The translations under genes were made by a program, and so were the position numbers. DNA of 64,000 bases, taken from Terribium retamae. GTDB lineage: Bacteria; Pseudomonadota; Alphaproteobacteria; Rhizobiales; Rhizobiaceae. Under the pieces are notes generated by a model. That model made no database searches. It had not been told where the DNA came from and saw only the letters and a program-made list of their open reading frames with translations. Of this stretch, positions 43,037 through 54,306 are shown in pieces. The stretch spans positions 1 through 64,000 of the forward strand of contig NZ_JAKREW010000009.1 in assembly GCF_022347545.1 (NCBI RefSeq). The letters run 5' to 3'. Within the stretch, counting starts at the first letter, position 1. Each line of letters opens with the position of its first letter.

Positions 43037-44200
43037 CTAGTTCTGAACGGCAACCTCCTCGGTCTGGACTTCGACTCGATCGCGACCTCGCCGCTTGGCG
43101 CGATAGAGTGCGATATCGGCGCGCGAGATCAACGCGTTCAGATTTTCGTCGCGCCGCGCTGCAGCCACACCGAAACTCGCTGTAAGCTGGTGCGCTTCAG
43201 GTAATCCGTCGAAACGGCTTCGGCGCACGATTTCTCGCAGCCGCCCGGCAAAGACATCCGCCCCGGCAGCGTCGCAGTTGGGCAGCAAAAACGCGAATTC
43301 CTCTCCTCCTATGCGCCCGCAGCTATCCACCTGCCTCATGGCATTCTGGAGCAGATGGCCGAATCCCTTGAGGACGGCATCGCCGACCGGGTGGCCGAAC
43401 GTGTCGTTGATGCTCTTGAAATGGTCGATGTCGACCAGGATGACACTGATCGGCCAGGCCCGAGCGTCATCGAGCAGCTTCTGGGCATTTTCCTCGAAGC
43501 CGCGCCGGTTCAGCACGCCGGTCAGCGGATCGGCGGAGCGCTCATGCCGCAGATCCGCGACCATGTCGCTGACAGTTACGGCAAAAATGGCAAGCGCCAG
43601 CATGACGCCAAGCACAGCCAGCGAGAATTGCAAGGCCAGCCAGAACGGCGAGGCACCGAACACGGCTGCCGGCGGCGCGGCAACTCCCACGGTCAGAACC
43701 GTGCGGGGAAAGAAGTGAACCGAGAAGGCAAGCAGGGTCCAGAACAGGGTCCTTTCGGCAAACATGCCGCCCCGCAAGCCACGCAGGCGCCAGGCAGTCA
43801 TCAGGCAGATCAGCCCATAACCGAAATTGAGGATGTAGATACGGATGATCAGCTGGCGATCGACATAAAAGAAATAGGCGATGCCGCCACAAATCGCGGC
43901 CAGAATGACGAGATATGAGGCCCGGTTTAAATGCTGGCCGGAACGTCTCAGCAGTCCATCATTCAGCAGAAGCACGCTTAACGTGTAGAGCAAGGCCGAA
44001 GTGATGGCATTCGGGCCATGCCCGTCCGGCACAGCCAGGATTTGCGACAGGGTACCCAGGCAAAAGAACAGGCAGGCCGCACAGAAGAACAACAGATATT
44101 GCAGCCGCCTGTCGCGCAGCCAGATCGCCGCGAAACTCACCGCGAAGACCACAAGGATAGCGGGTCCGATAAGCACGAGAGGATTGCTGGGAACACGCAT
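43037..44200 (-). CDS. Membrane diguanylate cyclase (GGDEF)
   Basis: The second c-di-GMP synthase of the window, 387 residues. Residues 1-210 hold about seven predicted membrane helices; the GGDEF domain begins near 224 (DPLTGVLNRRGF). The active site is GGEEF at 298-302, the metal-binding aspartate lies in VDIDHFKSINDTFGH, and an RxxD inhibitory site is at R289-D292. The N-terminal membrane part is unrelated in detail to the one at 16104-17276 but of the same size and topology. ATG 44200 is chosen over a frame to 44272 without homology. Confidence 0.9.
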   Translation of the reverse strand: MRVPSNPLVLIGPAILVVFAVSFAAIWLRDRRLQYLLFFCAACLFFCLGTLSQILAVPDGHGPNAITSALLYTLSVLLLNDGLLRRSGQHLNRASYLVILAAICGGIAYFFYVDRQLIIRIYILNFGYGLICLMTAWRLRGLRGGMFAERTLFWTLLAFSVHFFPRTVLTVGVAAPPAAVFGASPFWLALQFSLAVLGVMLALAIFAVTVSDMVADLRHERSADPLTGVLNRRGFEENAQKLLDDARAWPISVILVDIDHFKSINDTFGHPVGDAVLKGFGHLLQNAMRQVDSCGRIGGEEFAFLLPNCDAAGADVFAGRLREIVRRSRFDGLPEAHQLTASFGVAAARRDENLNALISRADIALYRAKRRGRDRVEVQTEEVAVQN

Positions 44201-44302
44201 GGCGGGGCGACAGCTTTTTGTCGGCGGTCTTGAGCGCGGCAAAGCTTTGGCACAGAAGCCGACGCCCCGCAACGGGGGAAGGCAAGTCAGGTTACCGTCT
44301 GG

Positions 44303-44863
44303 TCAACGTCCCGCGCGATACGCACTAGTCTCGGCGGAAATTTCACGAAGTTCGCGGTCAAGGCAACGAAGCAGCTCTCCCACTCGTCCCCCGCCTGCAG
44401 GCGCGGAGGGATATCGGCACAGCACATCAATCACACTTGCAGGCGCGGAGCGGATGGCATGCTGGAAAGGGTCGGTGTCGACCCTCGCGCCGTCGCCTTT
44501 CGCGATTTCCACCGCTCGAGCCGCATGTGCGGCTGCGCCGAGGATGTGCCGAAGCTGGGTCGCTGTCGCCAATGGGTGCAGATAGGCCGCAGACGCAGCG
44601 CACATCGCCGCCCGTGCAGCCTGGCTCGCAGCCGCATCTTCGGCCTGTCGAGCCGCCTTGAGCGCAGCCCAGGCAGCATCGCGCAGCGCCTTGCCTCGTT
44701 TGCCGCCCTGCACAAATCCCCGAGTAGCCTCAAGCGCGTCCCGCGGGCGTGTATCAGAAGGATGGCATTGCTCGAAAATCGAAAGCACGCGCGCCGCGCT
44801 TTCGGCGGCATAGGCGGCCACAGCGCGAAGATCCTTCATCGTCAGATCGATCCGGTGTGCCAT
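44303..44863 (-). CDS. Imm5-like putative immunity protein
   Basis: A 186-residue Ala-rich all-helical protein. The pattern DLRAVAAYAAESAARVLSIFE and RPRDALEATRGFVQGGKRGKAL followed by repeated ARQAEDAAASQAARAAMCAASA and the AAAHAARAVE helix corresponds to the family annotated as Imm5-like putative immunity protein (sometimes mis-named exonuclease SbcC). No toxin gene sits beside it: the neighbours are a GGDEF gene and rarA. ATG 44863 is preferred; an in-frame start at 44902 adds 13 residues. The immunity role is family annotation and not shown. Confidence 0.6.
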   Translation of the reverse strand: MAHRIDLTMKDLRAVAAYAAESAARVLSIFEQCHPSDTRPRDALEATRGFVQGGKRGKALRDAAWAALKAARQAEDAAASQAARAAMCAASAAYLHPLATATQLRHILGAAAHAARAVEIAKGDGARVDTDPFQHAIRSAPASVIDVLCRYPSAPAGGGRVGELLRCLDRELREISAETSAYRAGR

Positions 44864-44959
44864 GTTACGCTGTCCGACACGCTGAGGCAGGTTCCCTACC
44901 ATCGATCCGGCAAGTCGATGGTAGGCATGCTTCTCGCCGCTTCGCTCCTCGAGCCAGCC

Positions 44960-46270
44960 CTAGCCGCCTCGCTCCTTCCTGAGCTTCGACCAATATTCCA
45001 ACCGTTTTTTGATCTCGCGTTCGAAACCGCGCTCTGGCGGATCGTAGAAAGTCTGCCGCCCCATCTTTTCGGGGAAATAGTCCTGGCCCGAAAAGGCATC
45101 CGGCTCGTCATGATCGTAGCGATAGCCGGCGCCGTAGCTTTCTTCCTTCATCAGCTTGGTCGGCGCATTCAGAATGTGCTTCGGTGGAAGCAGCGAGCCA
45201 TTCTCCTTGGCCGCACGCATCGCCGCCTTGAAGGCATTGTAGACAGCATTGGATTTCGGCGCGGTCGCCAGGTAGACGCAGGCTTGCGCAAACGCCAGTT
45301 CACCTTCCGGCGAACCGAGATAGTCATAGGCATCTTTGGCAGCATTGGCGATGACGAGTGCCTGGGGATCGGCGAGGCCGATATCTTCTACCGCCATACG
45401 AACCAGCCGCCGGCCGAGATAAAGCGGGTCCTCGCCGGCATCGAACATGCGCGAGAGGTAGTAGAGCGCAGCATCCGGATCGGAACCCCGCACGGATTTG
45501 TGCAGCGCCGAGATAAGATTGTAGTGGCCGTCCTGGCCCTTGTCGTAGATCGGCGCACGCCGCTGCACCACGCCTTGCAGACCTGCAGCATCGAAGACCT
45601 CGCCGGGCTTGGCCGCGCGCCAGACTTCCTCAGCGAGGGTCAGCGATGCGCGGCCGTCGCCATCGGCCATACGCACGAGCGCTTCTCTCGCCTCCTCGTC
45701 AAGCGGCAGCGGCTTGCCTTCCGTCTCCTCTGCCCGAGCCAGGAGCTTGCTGATGCTATCCTCACCGAGCGACTGGAACACCAGCACACGCGCGCGCGAC
45801 AGCAGAGCCGCATTCAGTTCGAAGGACGGATTTTCCGTGGTTGCGCCAACCAGCACGACGGTACCGTCCTCCATGACCGGCAGGAAACTATCCTGCTGAG
45901 CGCGGTTGAAACGATGAATCTCGTCGACGAAGAGCAGGGTCTGGCGCCCATTGGTCCGACGCAAGCGCGCGGTCTCGAACACTTTCTTCAAATCCGCCAC
46001 GCCGGAGAAGATCGCCGAAATCTGTTCGAAGGCCAGGCTGGTTTCGCCAGCCAGCAGCCTCGCCACCGTCGTCTTGCCGGTGCCGGGTGGTCCCCAGAAG
46101 ATCATTGAGCCCAAAGAGCCCGATGCGATCATGCGCGAGAGCGCTCCATCCGGTCCGGTCAGATGTTCCTGACCGACGACCTCGGCAAGCGTCTTTGGCC
46201 GCAACCGGTCGGCCAACGGTCGGCCGGGGGGCGCTTTCTCAACTTCGTCGGTTCCGAACAGATCGGCCAT
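44960..46270 (-). CDS. rarA: Replication-associated recombination protein A (MgsA/RarA)
   Basis: AAA+ ATPase related to clamp loaders and WRNIP1 that acts at stalled replication forks. The 436 residues hold PLADRLRPKTLAEVVGQEHL at the start, Walker A GPPGTGKT (60-67), Walker B LLFVDEIHR (112-120), sensor 1 LVGATTENPSFE and the C-terminal tetramerisation region GDGRASLTLAEEVWR and DAALYYLSRMFDAGEDPLYLGRRLVRMA. Downstream in the same direction is the Imm5-like gene (96 bp), and the Do-type protease gene is 47 bp upstream. Confidence 0.93.
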   Translation of the reverse strand: MADLFGTDEVEKAPPGRPLADRLRPKTLAEVVGQEHLTGPDGALSRMIASGSLGSMIFWGPPGTGKTTVARLLAGETSLAFEQISAIFSGVADLKKVFETARLRRTNGRQTLLFVDEIHRFNRAQQDSFLPVMEDGTVVLVGATTENPSFELNAALLSRARVLVFQSLGEDSISKLLARAEETEGKPLPLDEEAREALVRMADGDGRASLTLAEEVWRAAKPGEVFDAAGLQGVVQRRAPIYDKGQDGHYNLISALHKSVRGSDPDAALYYLSRMFDAGEDPLYLGRRLVRMAVEDIGLADPQALVIANAAKDAYDYLGSPEGELAFAQACVYLATAPKSNAVYNAFKAAMRAAKENGSLLPPKHILNAPTKLMKEESYGAGYRYDHDEPDAFSGQDYFPEKMGRQTFYDPPERGFEREIKKRLEYWSKLRKERGG

Positions 46271-46317
46271 GAGGCAACGTCAGGCGTGTTTTCCACGCTC
46301 CCAGATAGTGGTCAGAC

Positions 46318-47823
46318 CTAATAACGTAGGACCTGTCGCAACGTCTGCCCACCCCGCTCCACCGTAAAGCGCCACCAGCGCGTGCTTTGCAGGGCAGCCT
46401 CCTCCAGGCGCTTGGCGGAATCAATGGTGACGCCATTCACCTCGCGCACGATGTCGCCGGGCTGGAAGCCGAAATCCGAAGCCGGCGAGGCGCTGGCGAC
46501 GTCGACGAGCGCCACACCCTTGGCGTCACTGCGCAGGCCGAGCCGCTGGGCGAGACGCGGCGACAGATCGGCGACCCTTGCGCCCGCGAAAGGACTGCGG
46601 CCGCGCAGCAGGATCTGTGCTGTCGCGAGGCCTTCCGGCGCACGCTCGAGTGCGATCGTTACCTGTTGCTGCTGGCCCTTGGTGAGAATGCCGAACGTGG
46701 CATTCGAACCGATCGTCAGCGTAGCCATGCGATAGTCGAGCGCTTCGATGCCCTCGATCACTGCCCCGTTCAGCGTCTGCACGACGTCGCCGGGTTTCAG
46801 GCCCGCTTTTGCAGCCGGCCCGCCTTCGGCGACCGAAGAGACCAATGCACCACCCACCTTTTCCATGCCGAGCGATTCCGCGATCTGCGGCGTCACCGCC
46901 TCGAACTCCGCGCCGACATAGGGCCGTTCGAAGAAGTCACTGCCGGCCTTGGCGGCCTCGGCGAAGGCGCGCACCATATTTGAGGGAATCGCAAAGCCGA
47001 TGCCGATCGAACCGCCGCTGCGGCTGTAGATGGCGGTGTTGATGCCAACCAGTTGGCCGCCCATGTTGATCAGTGCGCCGCCAGAATTGCCGGGATTGAT
47101 GGCCGCATCGGTCTGGATGAAATAGCCGGAATCCGAAATGCCGATATGACTGCGGGCGAGCGCGGAAACGATGCCAGAAGTCGTGGTCTGGCCGACGCCG
47201 AATGGATTGCCGATCGCCAGGACCAGGTCACCCACGTCAAGCGCGTCGGAATCGCCGATCGGAATGACCGGAAACGGCTTGTCGGCGGAAATCTTCAGCA
47301 CCGCAAGATCGAGCGTCTCGTCTTTCAGCATCACCTTGGAGGTGAATTCGCGCCCATCCGACGTAGCGACCTTGACTTCGTCGGCATTCTTGATGACGTG
47401 GAAATTGGTAACGACGATGCCACTGGGGTCGACCAAAACGCCGGAGCCCAACGAAGATTGCGCCCGCGGCACGGAGCGGCCGAAGAACTCCTCGAAGAAG
47501 GGATCGCCATCGAAAGGCGAGCGTACCCTCGCGGTTTGCGAGGCGTAGACATTGACCACGGCAGGCGCCGTCTGCTTGACCAGCGGCGCGAAGGAAAGTT
47601 GGACTTCCTCGCGGCCGAAGGGCACGCGCTTGTCGGGACCTGCTGTCGGATTATCCCCTTCCACGCCGTGCAGAAGATCGGTCAGTACGTCCGAAAGACC
47701 TGGTTCGCTCTTGGCGGGCGGCTGTTGTGCATTCTCCTGCGCCAGCGCGCTGCCGGGCGCGAAAGCGAGCGACAGCGCCGCAAAGGCGGAAAACAGAATG
47801 AGAGACAGCCTGTTAGGACGCAT
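46318..47823 (-). CDS. Do-family periplasmic serine protease (DegP/DegQ-like)
   Basis: An envelope quality-control protease of 501 residues. Signal peptide about 1-28 (SALA-Q). The catalytic triad is H142 (NFHV), D172 (ETLDLAVL) and S247 (NPGNSGGA). Two PDZ domains follow: about 300-380 (GGPAAKAGLKPGDVVQTLNG) and about 405-490 (SPASDFGFQPGDIVREVNG). A GGAGGATTCGGT ribosome site 6-12 bp upstream fixes ATG 47823; an earlier ATG at 47853 has no such site. Members of this type are commonly annotated DegP/DegQ/MucD; the precise name is not decidable here. Confidence 0.92.
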   Translation of the reverse strand: MRPNRLSLILFSAFAALSLAFAPGSALAQENAQQPPAKSEPGLSDVLTDLLHGVEGDNPTAGPDKRVPFGREEVQLSFAPLVKQTAPAVVNVYASQTARVRSPFDGDPFFEEFFGRSVPRAQSSLGSGVLVDPSGIVVTNFHVIKNADEVKVATSDGREFTSKVMLKDETLDLAVLKISADKPFPVIPIGDSDALDVGDLVLAIGNPFGVGQTTTSGIVSALARSHIGISDSGYFIQTDAAINPGNSGGALINMGGQLVGINTAIYSRSGGSIGIGFAIPSNMVRAFAEAAKAGSDFFERPYVGAEFEAVTPQIAESLGMEKVGGALVSSVAEGGPAAKAGLKPGDVVQTLNGAVIEGIEALDYRMATLTIGSNATFGILTKGQQQQVTIALERAPEGLATAQILLRGRSPFAGARVADLSPRLAQRLGLRSDAKGVALVDVASASPASDFGFQPGDIVREVNGVTIDSAKRLEEAALQSTRWWRFTVERGGQTLRQVLRY

Positions 47824-47957
47824 ACCGAATCCTCCGAACGAATTGCGCGCCATTGTCGCGATGAATGTGCAAAATGAAAGGCCGGATCGGTATTTCCGGT
47901 CTTTGTCGAATTTGCGATCTCTCAGGCCTTAGTCAGATTTGCCCCGGAAACAGCAAA

Positions 47958-47991
47958 GCCCGCCAGCCCCTCTGGGAGGGCGCCGGCGGGC
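47958..47991 (-). terminator. Terminator after glyA
   Basis: A hairpin of GCCCGCC and GGCGGGC arms with further pairing inside (AGCCCCTC/GGAGGGCG), lying between glyA and the Do-type protease gene, which reads the same way. On the minus strand the stem is followed by TTTGCTGTTT, a plausible tail. Confidence 0.75.
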
Positions 47992-48007
47992 GTTTTCATG
48001 TCAGCGT

Positions 48008-49321
48008 TCAGCCGAGATACGGATAGAGCGGGAAACGCTCGGTCAGCGCGACCACCTTGCCCTTGACCGCGGCTTCGACTGCGGCGTTGCCTTCGTCGGA
48101 ATTGGCGACTTTCAGGCCGTCCAGCACCTCGGCAATCAGCTTGCCGATCTCGCGGAATTCAGCCTGGCCGAAGCCACGCGTGGTACCGGCTGGCGTACCG
48201 AGACGCACGCCGGAGGTCACGAAGGGCTTCTCTGGATCGAACGGGATGCCGTTCTTGTTACAGGTGATGTTGGCACGGCCAAGTGCCGCTTCGGCGCGCT
48301 TGCCGGTCGCGTTCTTAGGCCGCAGATCAACCAGCATCAGATGGTTGTCGGTGCCGCCCGAGACGATATCCAGCCCCGTTTCCTTCAGGCTCTCAGCCAG
48401 CGCCTTGGCGTTGGCGACGACATTCTGTGCATAGAGCTTGAACTCCGGCTTAAGCGCTTCGCCAAATGCAACGGCCTTGGCTGCGATGACATGCATCAAC
48501 GGACCACCCTGCAGGCCGGGGAAAACCGCCGAATTGATCTTCTTGGCGATGTCCTCGTCATTGGTCAGCACCATGCCGCCGCGTGGACCACGTAGCGACT
48601 TGTGCGTGGTGGTGGTCACGACGTGAGCGTGTGGCAGCGGGCTTGGATGCTCGCCGCCAGCGACGAGGCCGGCGATATGCGCCATGTCGACCATAAGATA
48701 GGCGCCGATGGAATCGGCGATCTCTCTGAAACGCTTCCAGTCCCAGACGCGTGAATAAGCCGTGCCGCCAGCAAGGATCAGCTTCGGCTTGTGCTGCTGG
48801 GCGAGCTTCTCGATCTCGTCCATGTCGAGCAAATGGTCGTCCTTGCGCACGCCGTAGGATACGACCTTGAACCACTTGCCGCTCATGTTGACGGGAGAGC
48901 CGTGGGTAAGATGCCCGCCGGAATTGAGGTCGAGCCCCATGAAGGTATCACCCGGCTGCAGCAGTGCCAGGAACACTGCCTGGTTCATCTGGCTGCCGGA
49001 GTTCGGCTGGACGTTTGCGAACTTGCAGTCGAAGAGCTTCTTGGCGCGCTCTATGGCCAGTTCTTCCGCCACGTCGACGAACTGGCAGCCACCGTAATAC
49101 CGCTTGCCTGGATAGCCCTCGGCATATTTGTTGGTCATGATCGAGCCCTGGGCTTCCAACACGGCGCGCGAGACGATGTTCTCCGACGCAATCAGCTCGA
49201 TCTCATGACGCTGGCGACCAAGCTCGTTACGGATCGAGCCGAAAATTTCCGGATCGGCCTCCGCGAGCGGTGTTCCAAAGAATGATTCTAGGGAGTTCGA
49301 AACGGCCGCTGCTGTTGCCAT
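48008..49321 (-). CDS. glyA: Serine hydroxymethyltransferase
   Basis: Interconverts serine and glycine with THF/methylene-THF, linking to the gcvTHP operon and the 5-formyl-THF cyclo-ligase of this window. In 437 residues, the PLP lysine is K241 in [16 protein letters not shown], and [35 protein letters not shown] and [13 protein letters not shown] are typical. The [10 protein letters not shown] start at 49321 has a GGAGGAATCCTC-like leader on the other side (read as TCCTCCCC complement), giving a plausible ribosome site. A terminator follows. Confidence 0.96.
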   Translation of the reverse strand: MATAAAVSNSLESFFGTPLAEADPEIFGSIRNELGRQRHEIELIASENIVSRAVLEAQGSIMTNKYAEGYPGKRYYGGCQFVDVAEELAIERAKKLFDCKFANVQPNSGSQMNQAVFLALLQPGDTFMGLDLNSGGHLTHGSPVNMSGKWFKVVSYGVRKDDHLLDMDEIEKLAQQHKPKLILAGGTAYSRVWDWKRFREIADSIGAYLMVDMAHIAGLVAGGEHPSPLPHAHVVTTTTHKSLRGPRGGMVLTNDEDIAKKINSAVFPGLQGGPLMHVIAAKAVAFGEALKPEFKLYAQNVVANAKALAESLKETGLDIVSGGTDNHLMLVDLRPKNATGKRAEAALGRANITCNKNGIPFDPEKPFVTSGVRLGTPAGTTRGFGQAEFREIGKLIAEVLDGLKVANSDEGNAAVEAAVKGKVVALTERFPLYPYLG

Positions 49322-49829
49322 GGGGAGGAATCCTCACTGTCGGGAAAAATCACGGCGCCATTAACACAGTTGTCCCGGCACTGCCACGTTTGCGCTGCGA
49401 AATCCTTTGGCCGGATCGCGCCGTTTTTGGAATCGCCAAATCCGGCAGAACCAGCGGCTCAACAGTCGATATGGGATATGAGATCGCCGTCAGTGCGATC
49501 GATCCCACGGCCGGCTTGCGTCGACACGCAGCCGCGTTTATCTAAGCCTTGCAACCGTCGAGAAGAAAGGAGGGCTGCGTGTTCAGACATGATCAACACC
49601 GTCAGCGTGGCCCGATTCAGGCCCTGCAAATGCGTTTGCAGGGCTGACCACGAGACGATCGCATTCAAGCATCTTTATCTGGTCTGCCCCAAGGGTGGCG
49701 CGACACCGGTCAAATGCCGGCCTGTCCGCTATCGTCACAACGACGAGCCAACGCGTATCCGGCACAAACCGCCAGGCATCGGACATGCCCGGCCGCCGGC
49801 GCGGCTCGCCACTGACCAGAGAACAAATA
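49322..49829. other. 508-bp gap between glyA and the ABC-F gene
   Basis: The promoters of both divergent genes lie here. A perfect 10-bp hairpin with loop TGCG is at 49621-49644, about 185 bp before the ABC-F start. No frame in the gap looks like a real protein. The frame in phase with the ABC-F gene continues upstream to 49695, but it is Arg/Ser-rich and not homologous. Confidence 0.4.
49621..49644 (+). other. Perfect hairpin in the ABC-F leader
   Basis: GCCCTGCAAA and TTTGCAGGGC pair completely around the loop TGCG. There is no T-run behind it, so it is not a simple terminator. Position in the leader of an ABC-F gene suggests a possible regulatory RNA structure. Confidence 0.5.
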
Positions 49830-51359
<1,530 letters not shown>

Positions 51360-51368
51360 AGCAAACCC

Positions 51369-51403
51369 GGGCGGACGCCATTATTTCCTGGCGCCCGCCT
51401 TTT
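51369..51403 (+). terminator. Terminator after the ABC-F gene
   Basis: GGGCGG plus CGCC pair with GGCG plus CCGCC around an 11-base loop, ending in TTTT. It starts 10 bp after the ABC-F stop and overlaps the 3' coding end of the convergent antiporter gene. Confidence 0.75.
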
Positions 51404-53066
51404 CTGCAGACGTCTTTTTCGAATTGGTCCGCTTGTTCGCCTGCTGGCGACCGTTCAGCGCCTGATTGAGCATCACTTCGCCGATCACCGCGCGCATGGT
51501 GGTCTCGTCGATCTTACGCTCGCGCAGGAGACCGCGCAGGGCGGCCTGCTCGGCGGCGAAAGCAGCGTCCAGCATCGACTGTAGGGCGGGCTGGATGTCC
51601 TTCACGGTCGTATCTTCTTCCTCGCCGGCAGCAATGCGTTGCCGATAAGCTGGGATGAGCTGCTGGGCCGCCGCCAAACGCGCCTCGTAGAGCGCTGGCG
51701 TGGTACGCGCCTCATCCACCATCTGTTCGATACGGGCGATCGCCGCCTCGGCTGCGACCTGCCGCGCCATCCGCTCCTCGATGGCGCTCTCTTCCTCCTC
51801 ATCCAGCGAAATGCCGCGTGCTACGATCGGCAGCATCACGCTGGCAAGGACCAGCGAACAGATGATGACGCCGGCCGCGATGAAAACGACGAGGTCGCGC
51901 GCCGGAAAAGGCGGGCCATTTTCGGAAATGGCTAGCGGAAGCGACAGGATACCGGCGAGCGTGATCGCGCCTCGTACGCCTGCCAGCGTCATGACCAGCT
52001 TTAGCCGAGTGGTAAGCCTGAACGTCTCTCGTCCGCGCCAGCGCTCGACAAGGCCACGCACCGTCGATCCGAAGACGATCCAGGCGAAACGAATGGCAAG
52101 CAGGATGAGCGTCAGCATCAGCACCGCCAGAACCGGCTCCCAGAAAGTGCCATAGAGCGACAGTTCCGGCGGAACGTTACGGATGATGGTTGGCAATTGC
52201 AGGCCCAGCAGCAGGAAGATGACGCCATTGAAGGTAAAGGACAGCATCTCGATCAACGCCATGTTCTGCATGCGCGCCGGAAACGAGAGGGAGCCGAATA
52301 GGCCCGCACGGGCGATAAACAGGCCGGCCGTCACCGCCGCCAGAATACCGGAAAGATGGAATTTTTCGGCCAGCAGATAGGCTGCGAAGGGCAACAGGAT
52401 CAAAATGACCACTTCCACCTCGGGCCGCACATCGCCGATCTTGGCAACGATACGCAACACCTTGGCCGTCGCCCACAGCGTCGCAAAACCAGCCAGCGCA
52501 CCTCCCGCCGCGACCAGCACGAAAGTCAGCGCGGTCTCGCCAAGAGAAAACTGGCCGGTAAGCGCGGCCGCTACCGCAAACCGCAGGACCACAAGGCCGG
52601 ACGCATCGTTGAGCAGCGATTCACCTTCCAGGATATGCCGAACGCGCGCCGGGACCAGATCGCGCCCGACGATGGAAGACACTGCGACGGCGTCGGTGGG
52701 CGACAGCACCGCGGCAAGCGCGAAGGCGACCGGCAGAGGCACCTGCGGCAGCAGCCAGTTCAGCGCATAGCCGAAGACAACGACCGTGAAAAAGACGAGC
52801 CCGAAGGCTAGGCCAAAAATGCGCGGGGCAAGTTCGGCGAACTCGCGTTTCGGCAGCATGATGCCGTCGATGAACAAAAGGGGCGGTACGAAAACCAGGA
52901 GAAACAATTCCGGCTCAAGCTCGACCCGCAGGCCGTCTATCGGCCATGCCAGCAGGATACCGAGCCCGATCTGGATGATCGGCAAAGGCAGGGGCAAGAA
53001 GCGGACAAGGACGCCGGACGCAGCGACCAGCACCAGAAGCAGCAGGATCAGTGTAGCGACGGCCAA
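51381..53066 (-). CDS. CPA1-family Na+/H+ antiporter
   Basis: An 11-13 helix cation/proton antiporter in 561 residues. Motifs are VFVPPLLFIDGIMLP, VAFALAAVLSPTDAVAVS (ion site), RVRHILEGESLLNDASGLVV, and AGVRGAITLAG. The soluble C-terminal tail (about 410-561) is unusually long and charged, with a coiled-coil-like part AAEAAIARIEQMVDEA and a Lys-rich end. The 3' end carries the terminator of the convergent ABC-F gene. Na+, K+ or Li+ specificity is not decidable. Confidence 0.9.
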   Translation of the reverse strand: MAVATLILLLLVLVAASGVLVRFLPLPLPIIQIGLGILLAWPIDGLRVELEPELFLLVFVPPLLFIDGIMLPKREFAELAPRIFGLAFGLVFFTVVVFGYALNWLLPQVPLPVAFALAAVLSPTDAVAVSSIVGRDLVPARVRHILEGESLLNDASGLVVLRFAVAAALTGQFSLGETALTFVLVAAGGALAGFATLWATAKVLRIVAKIGDVRPEVEVVILILLPFAAYLLAEKFHLSGILAAVTAGLFIARAGLFGSLSFPARMQNMALIEMLSFTFNGVIFLLLGLQLPTIIRNVPPELSLYGTFWEPVLAVLMLTLILLAIRFAWIVFGSTVRGLVERWRGRETFRLTTRLKLVMTLAGVRGAITLAGILSLPLAISENGPPFPARDLVVFIAAGVIICSLVLASVMLPIVARGISLDEEEESAIEERMARQVAAEAAIARIEQMVDEARTTPALYEARLAAAQQLIPAYRQRIAAGEEEDTTVKDIQPALQSMLDAAFAAEQAALRGLLRERKIDETTMRAVIGEVMLNQALNGRQQANKRTNSKKTSAEKAGARK

Positions 53067-53267
53067 GTGGTTCTCCGGGTTGAGATATCCCGACCTAGAC
53101 CGTTTGGAAGCACTAGGAAAGCGCGGCTAGCATCGGCAGCCTCCTCTTCCCTCAGAGCGCGCCACGACAAACTTTCTTTTTCTCTTTCCAAGCAAAGGCT
53201 TGTGCGAAGATTGTGACTCAATCTGTGATCCGCATGAGCGATCGAAAGATCTGGCCGGCGCGCTGGC

Positions 53268-54170
53268 CTAAACTGCCTGCTTTGCGAAATGACGAATATG
53301 GTCGACCAGCGCCCGCACCTTCAGCGGCTGACGGTGGCGCCTTGGAAAATAGAGATAGAAACCGGCAAAGGGCGGGCAATAGTCCTCCAGAAGCGGCACC
53401 AGCTCACCACGTGAGAAATAGCGTTCGAAGGTCTCCACCATGCCGAAGGTGATGCCGGCTCCGGCACAGGCCATGCGGATCATCATACCCATGTCGTTGG
53501 TGGTCATGACTGGATCGACCGCCAGTTCAAAATCGCGACCGTTTTCGGTGAATTCCCAGCGATACGGCGCGGTGTCCGGTCTAGGCCTCCAGCCAATGCA
53601 GACATGCTCCGTAAGATCTCGCGGGTGAAGTGGCTTGCCGCGCCTTGCGAGATAGTCACTTGAAGCGACGGCGCATTGCCGTTGTTCCGATGAAACCGGC
53701 ACTGCGATCATGTCCTGGTCGATGACCTCGCCCAATCTGACGCCTGCATCATACCCTTCAGCGACGATATCGAAGTCTTCATCCGTGATGGTGACATCCA
53801 GTTTCACCTCCGGGTGAGCCATGAGAAAACCGGCAAGCAAGGGCCCCGAAATGAACCGCTCGGCAATCGAGGACACGGCGACCTTCAGCAGGCCGGAGGG
53901 ACGCTGCTGTGTCTCTCGAACAGCCTGCACCGCGTCGGCAATGTCTCGCGCCGACGGCCGGACCATTTCGTAGAATATCTCGCCGGCTTCGGTCAGGCTG
54001 ACACTACGGGTGGTCCGTTGAATCAGCGCGGTACCTACCCGGTCCTCAAGGCGTTGCAGCGCTTGGCTCACGGCTGATCGGGTGACACCCAGACGTTCGC
54101 CTGCCAGACGGAAATTGCGCGCTTCCGCCACGGCGAGGAATACCGAGATGCCATCGAAATCATCGATCAT
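53268..54170 (-). CDS. LysR-family regulator divergent from the Atu4866-like gene
   Basis: A 300-residue regulator with the winged HTH FLAVAEARNFRLAGERLGVTRSAVSQALQRLEDRV (11-45) and a substrate-binding domain from about 92. Divergent to a small exported protein gene, with a 19-bp palindrome TGGTTA(n7)TAACCA directly upstream of its start (54171-54189), typical of autoregulation. Co-inducer unknown. Confidence 0.88.
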   Translation of the reverse strand: MIDDFDGISVFLAVAEARNFRLAGERLGVTRSAVSQALQRLEDRVGTALIQRTTRSVSLTEAGEIFYEMVRPSARDIADAVQAVRETQQRPSGLLKVAVSSIAERFISGPLLAGFLMAHPEVKLDVTITDEDFDIVAEGYDAGVRLGEVIDQDMIAVPVSSEQRQCAVASSDYLARRGKPLHPRDLTEHVCIGWRPRPDTAPYRWEFTENGRDFELAVDPVMTTNDMGMMIRMACAGAGITFGMVETFERYFSRGELVPLLEDYCPPFAGFYLYFPRRHRQPLKVRALVDHIRHFAKQAV

Positions 54171-54189
54171 TGGTTAATTTTACTAACCA
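54171..54189. promoter_or_regulatory. Palindromic operator of the LysR/Atu4866-like pair
   Basis: The arms TGGTTA and TAACCA are perfect around a 7-bp centre, next to the LysR start codon. The palindrome would block the regulator's own translation start region or promoter when bound. Its distance to the divergent gene start is about 118 bp. Confidence 0.55.
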
Positions 54190-54306
54190 AGCCACTCCAG
54201 ATTGGCAAGTCGATTGCGCCAACCAGCAACCTTATGTTCCTCCCGTCAACCGACCAAAAGGCATGCGCGACGCCCCATCCAGAAGGCTGGGAAAGGAGAT
54301 CGAACG

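Noticed and set aside
47824..47853. Earlier ATG for the Do-type protease at 47853
   Set aside because: The strong GGAGGA ribosome site lies inside this extension, just ahead of ATG 47823.
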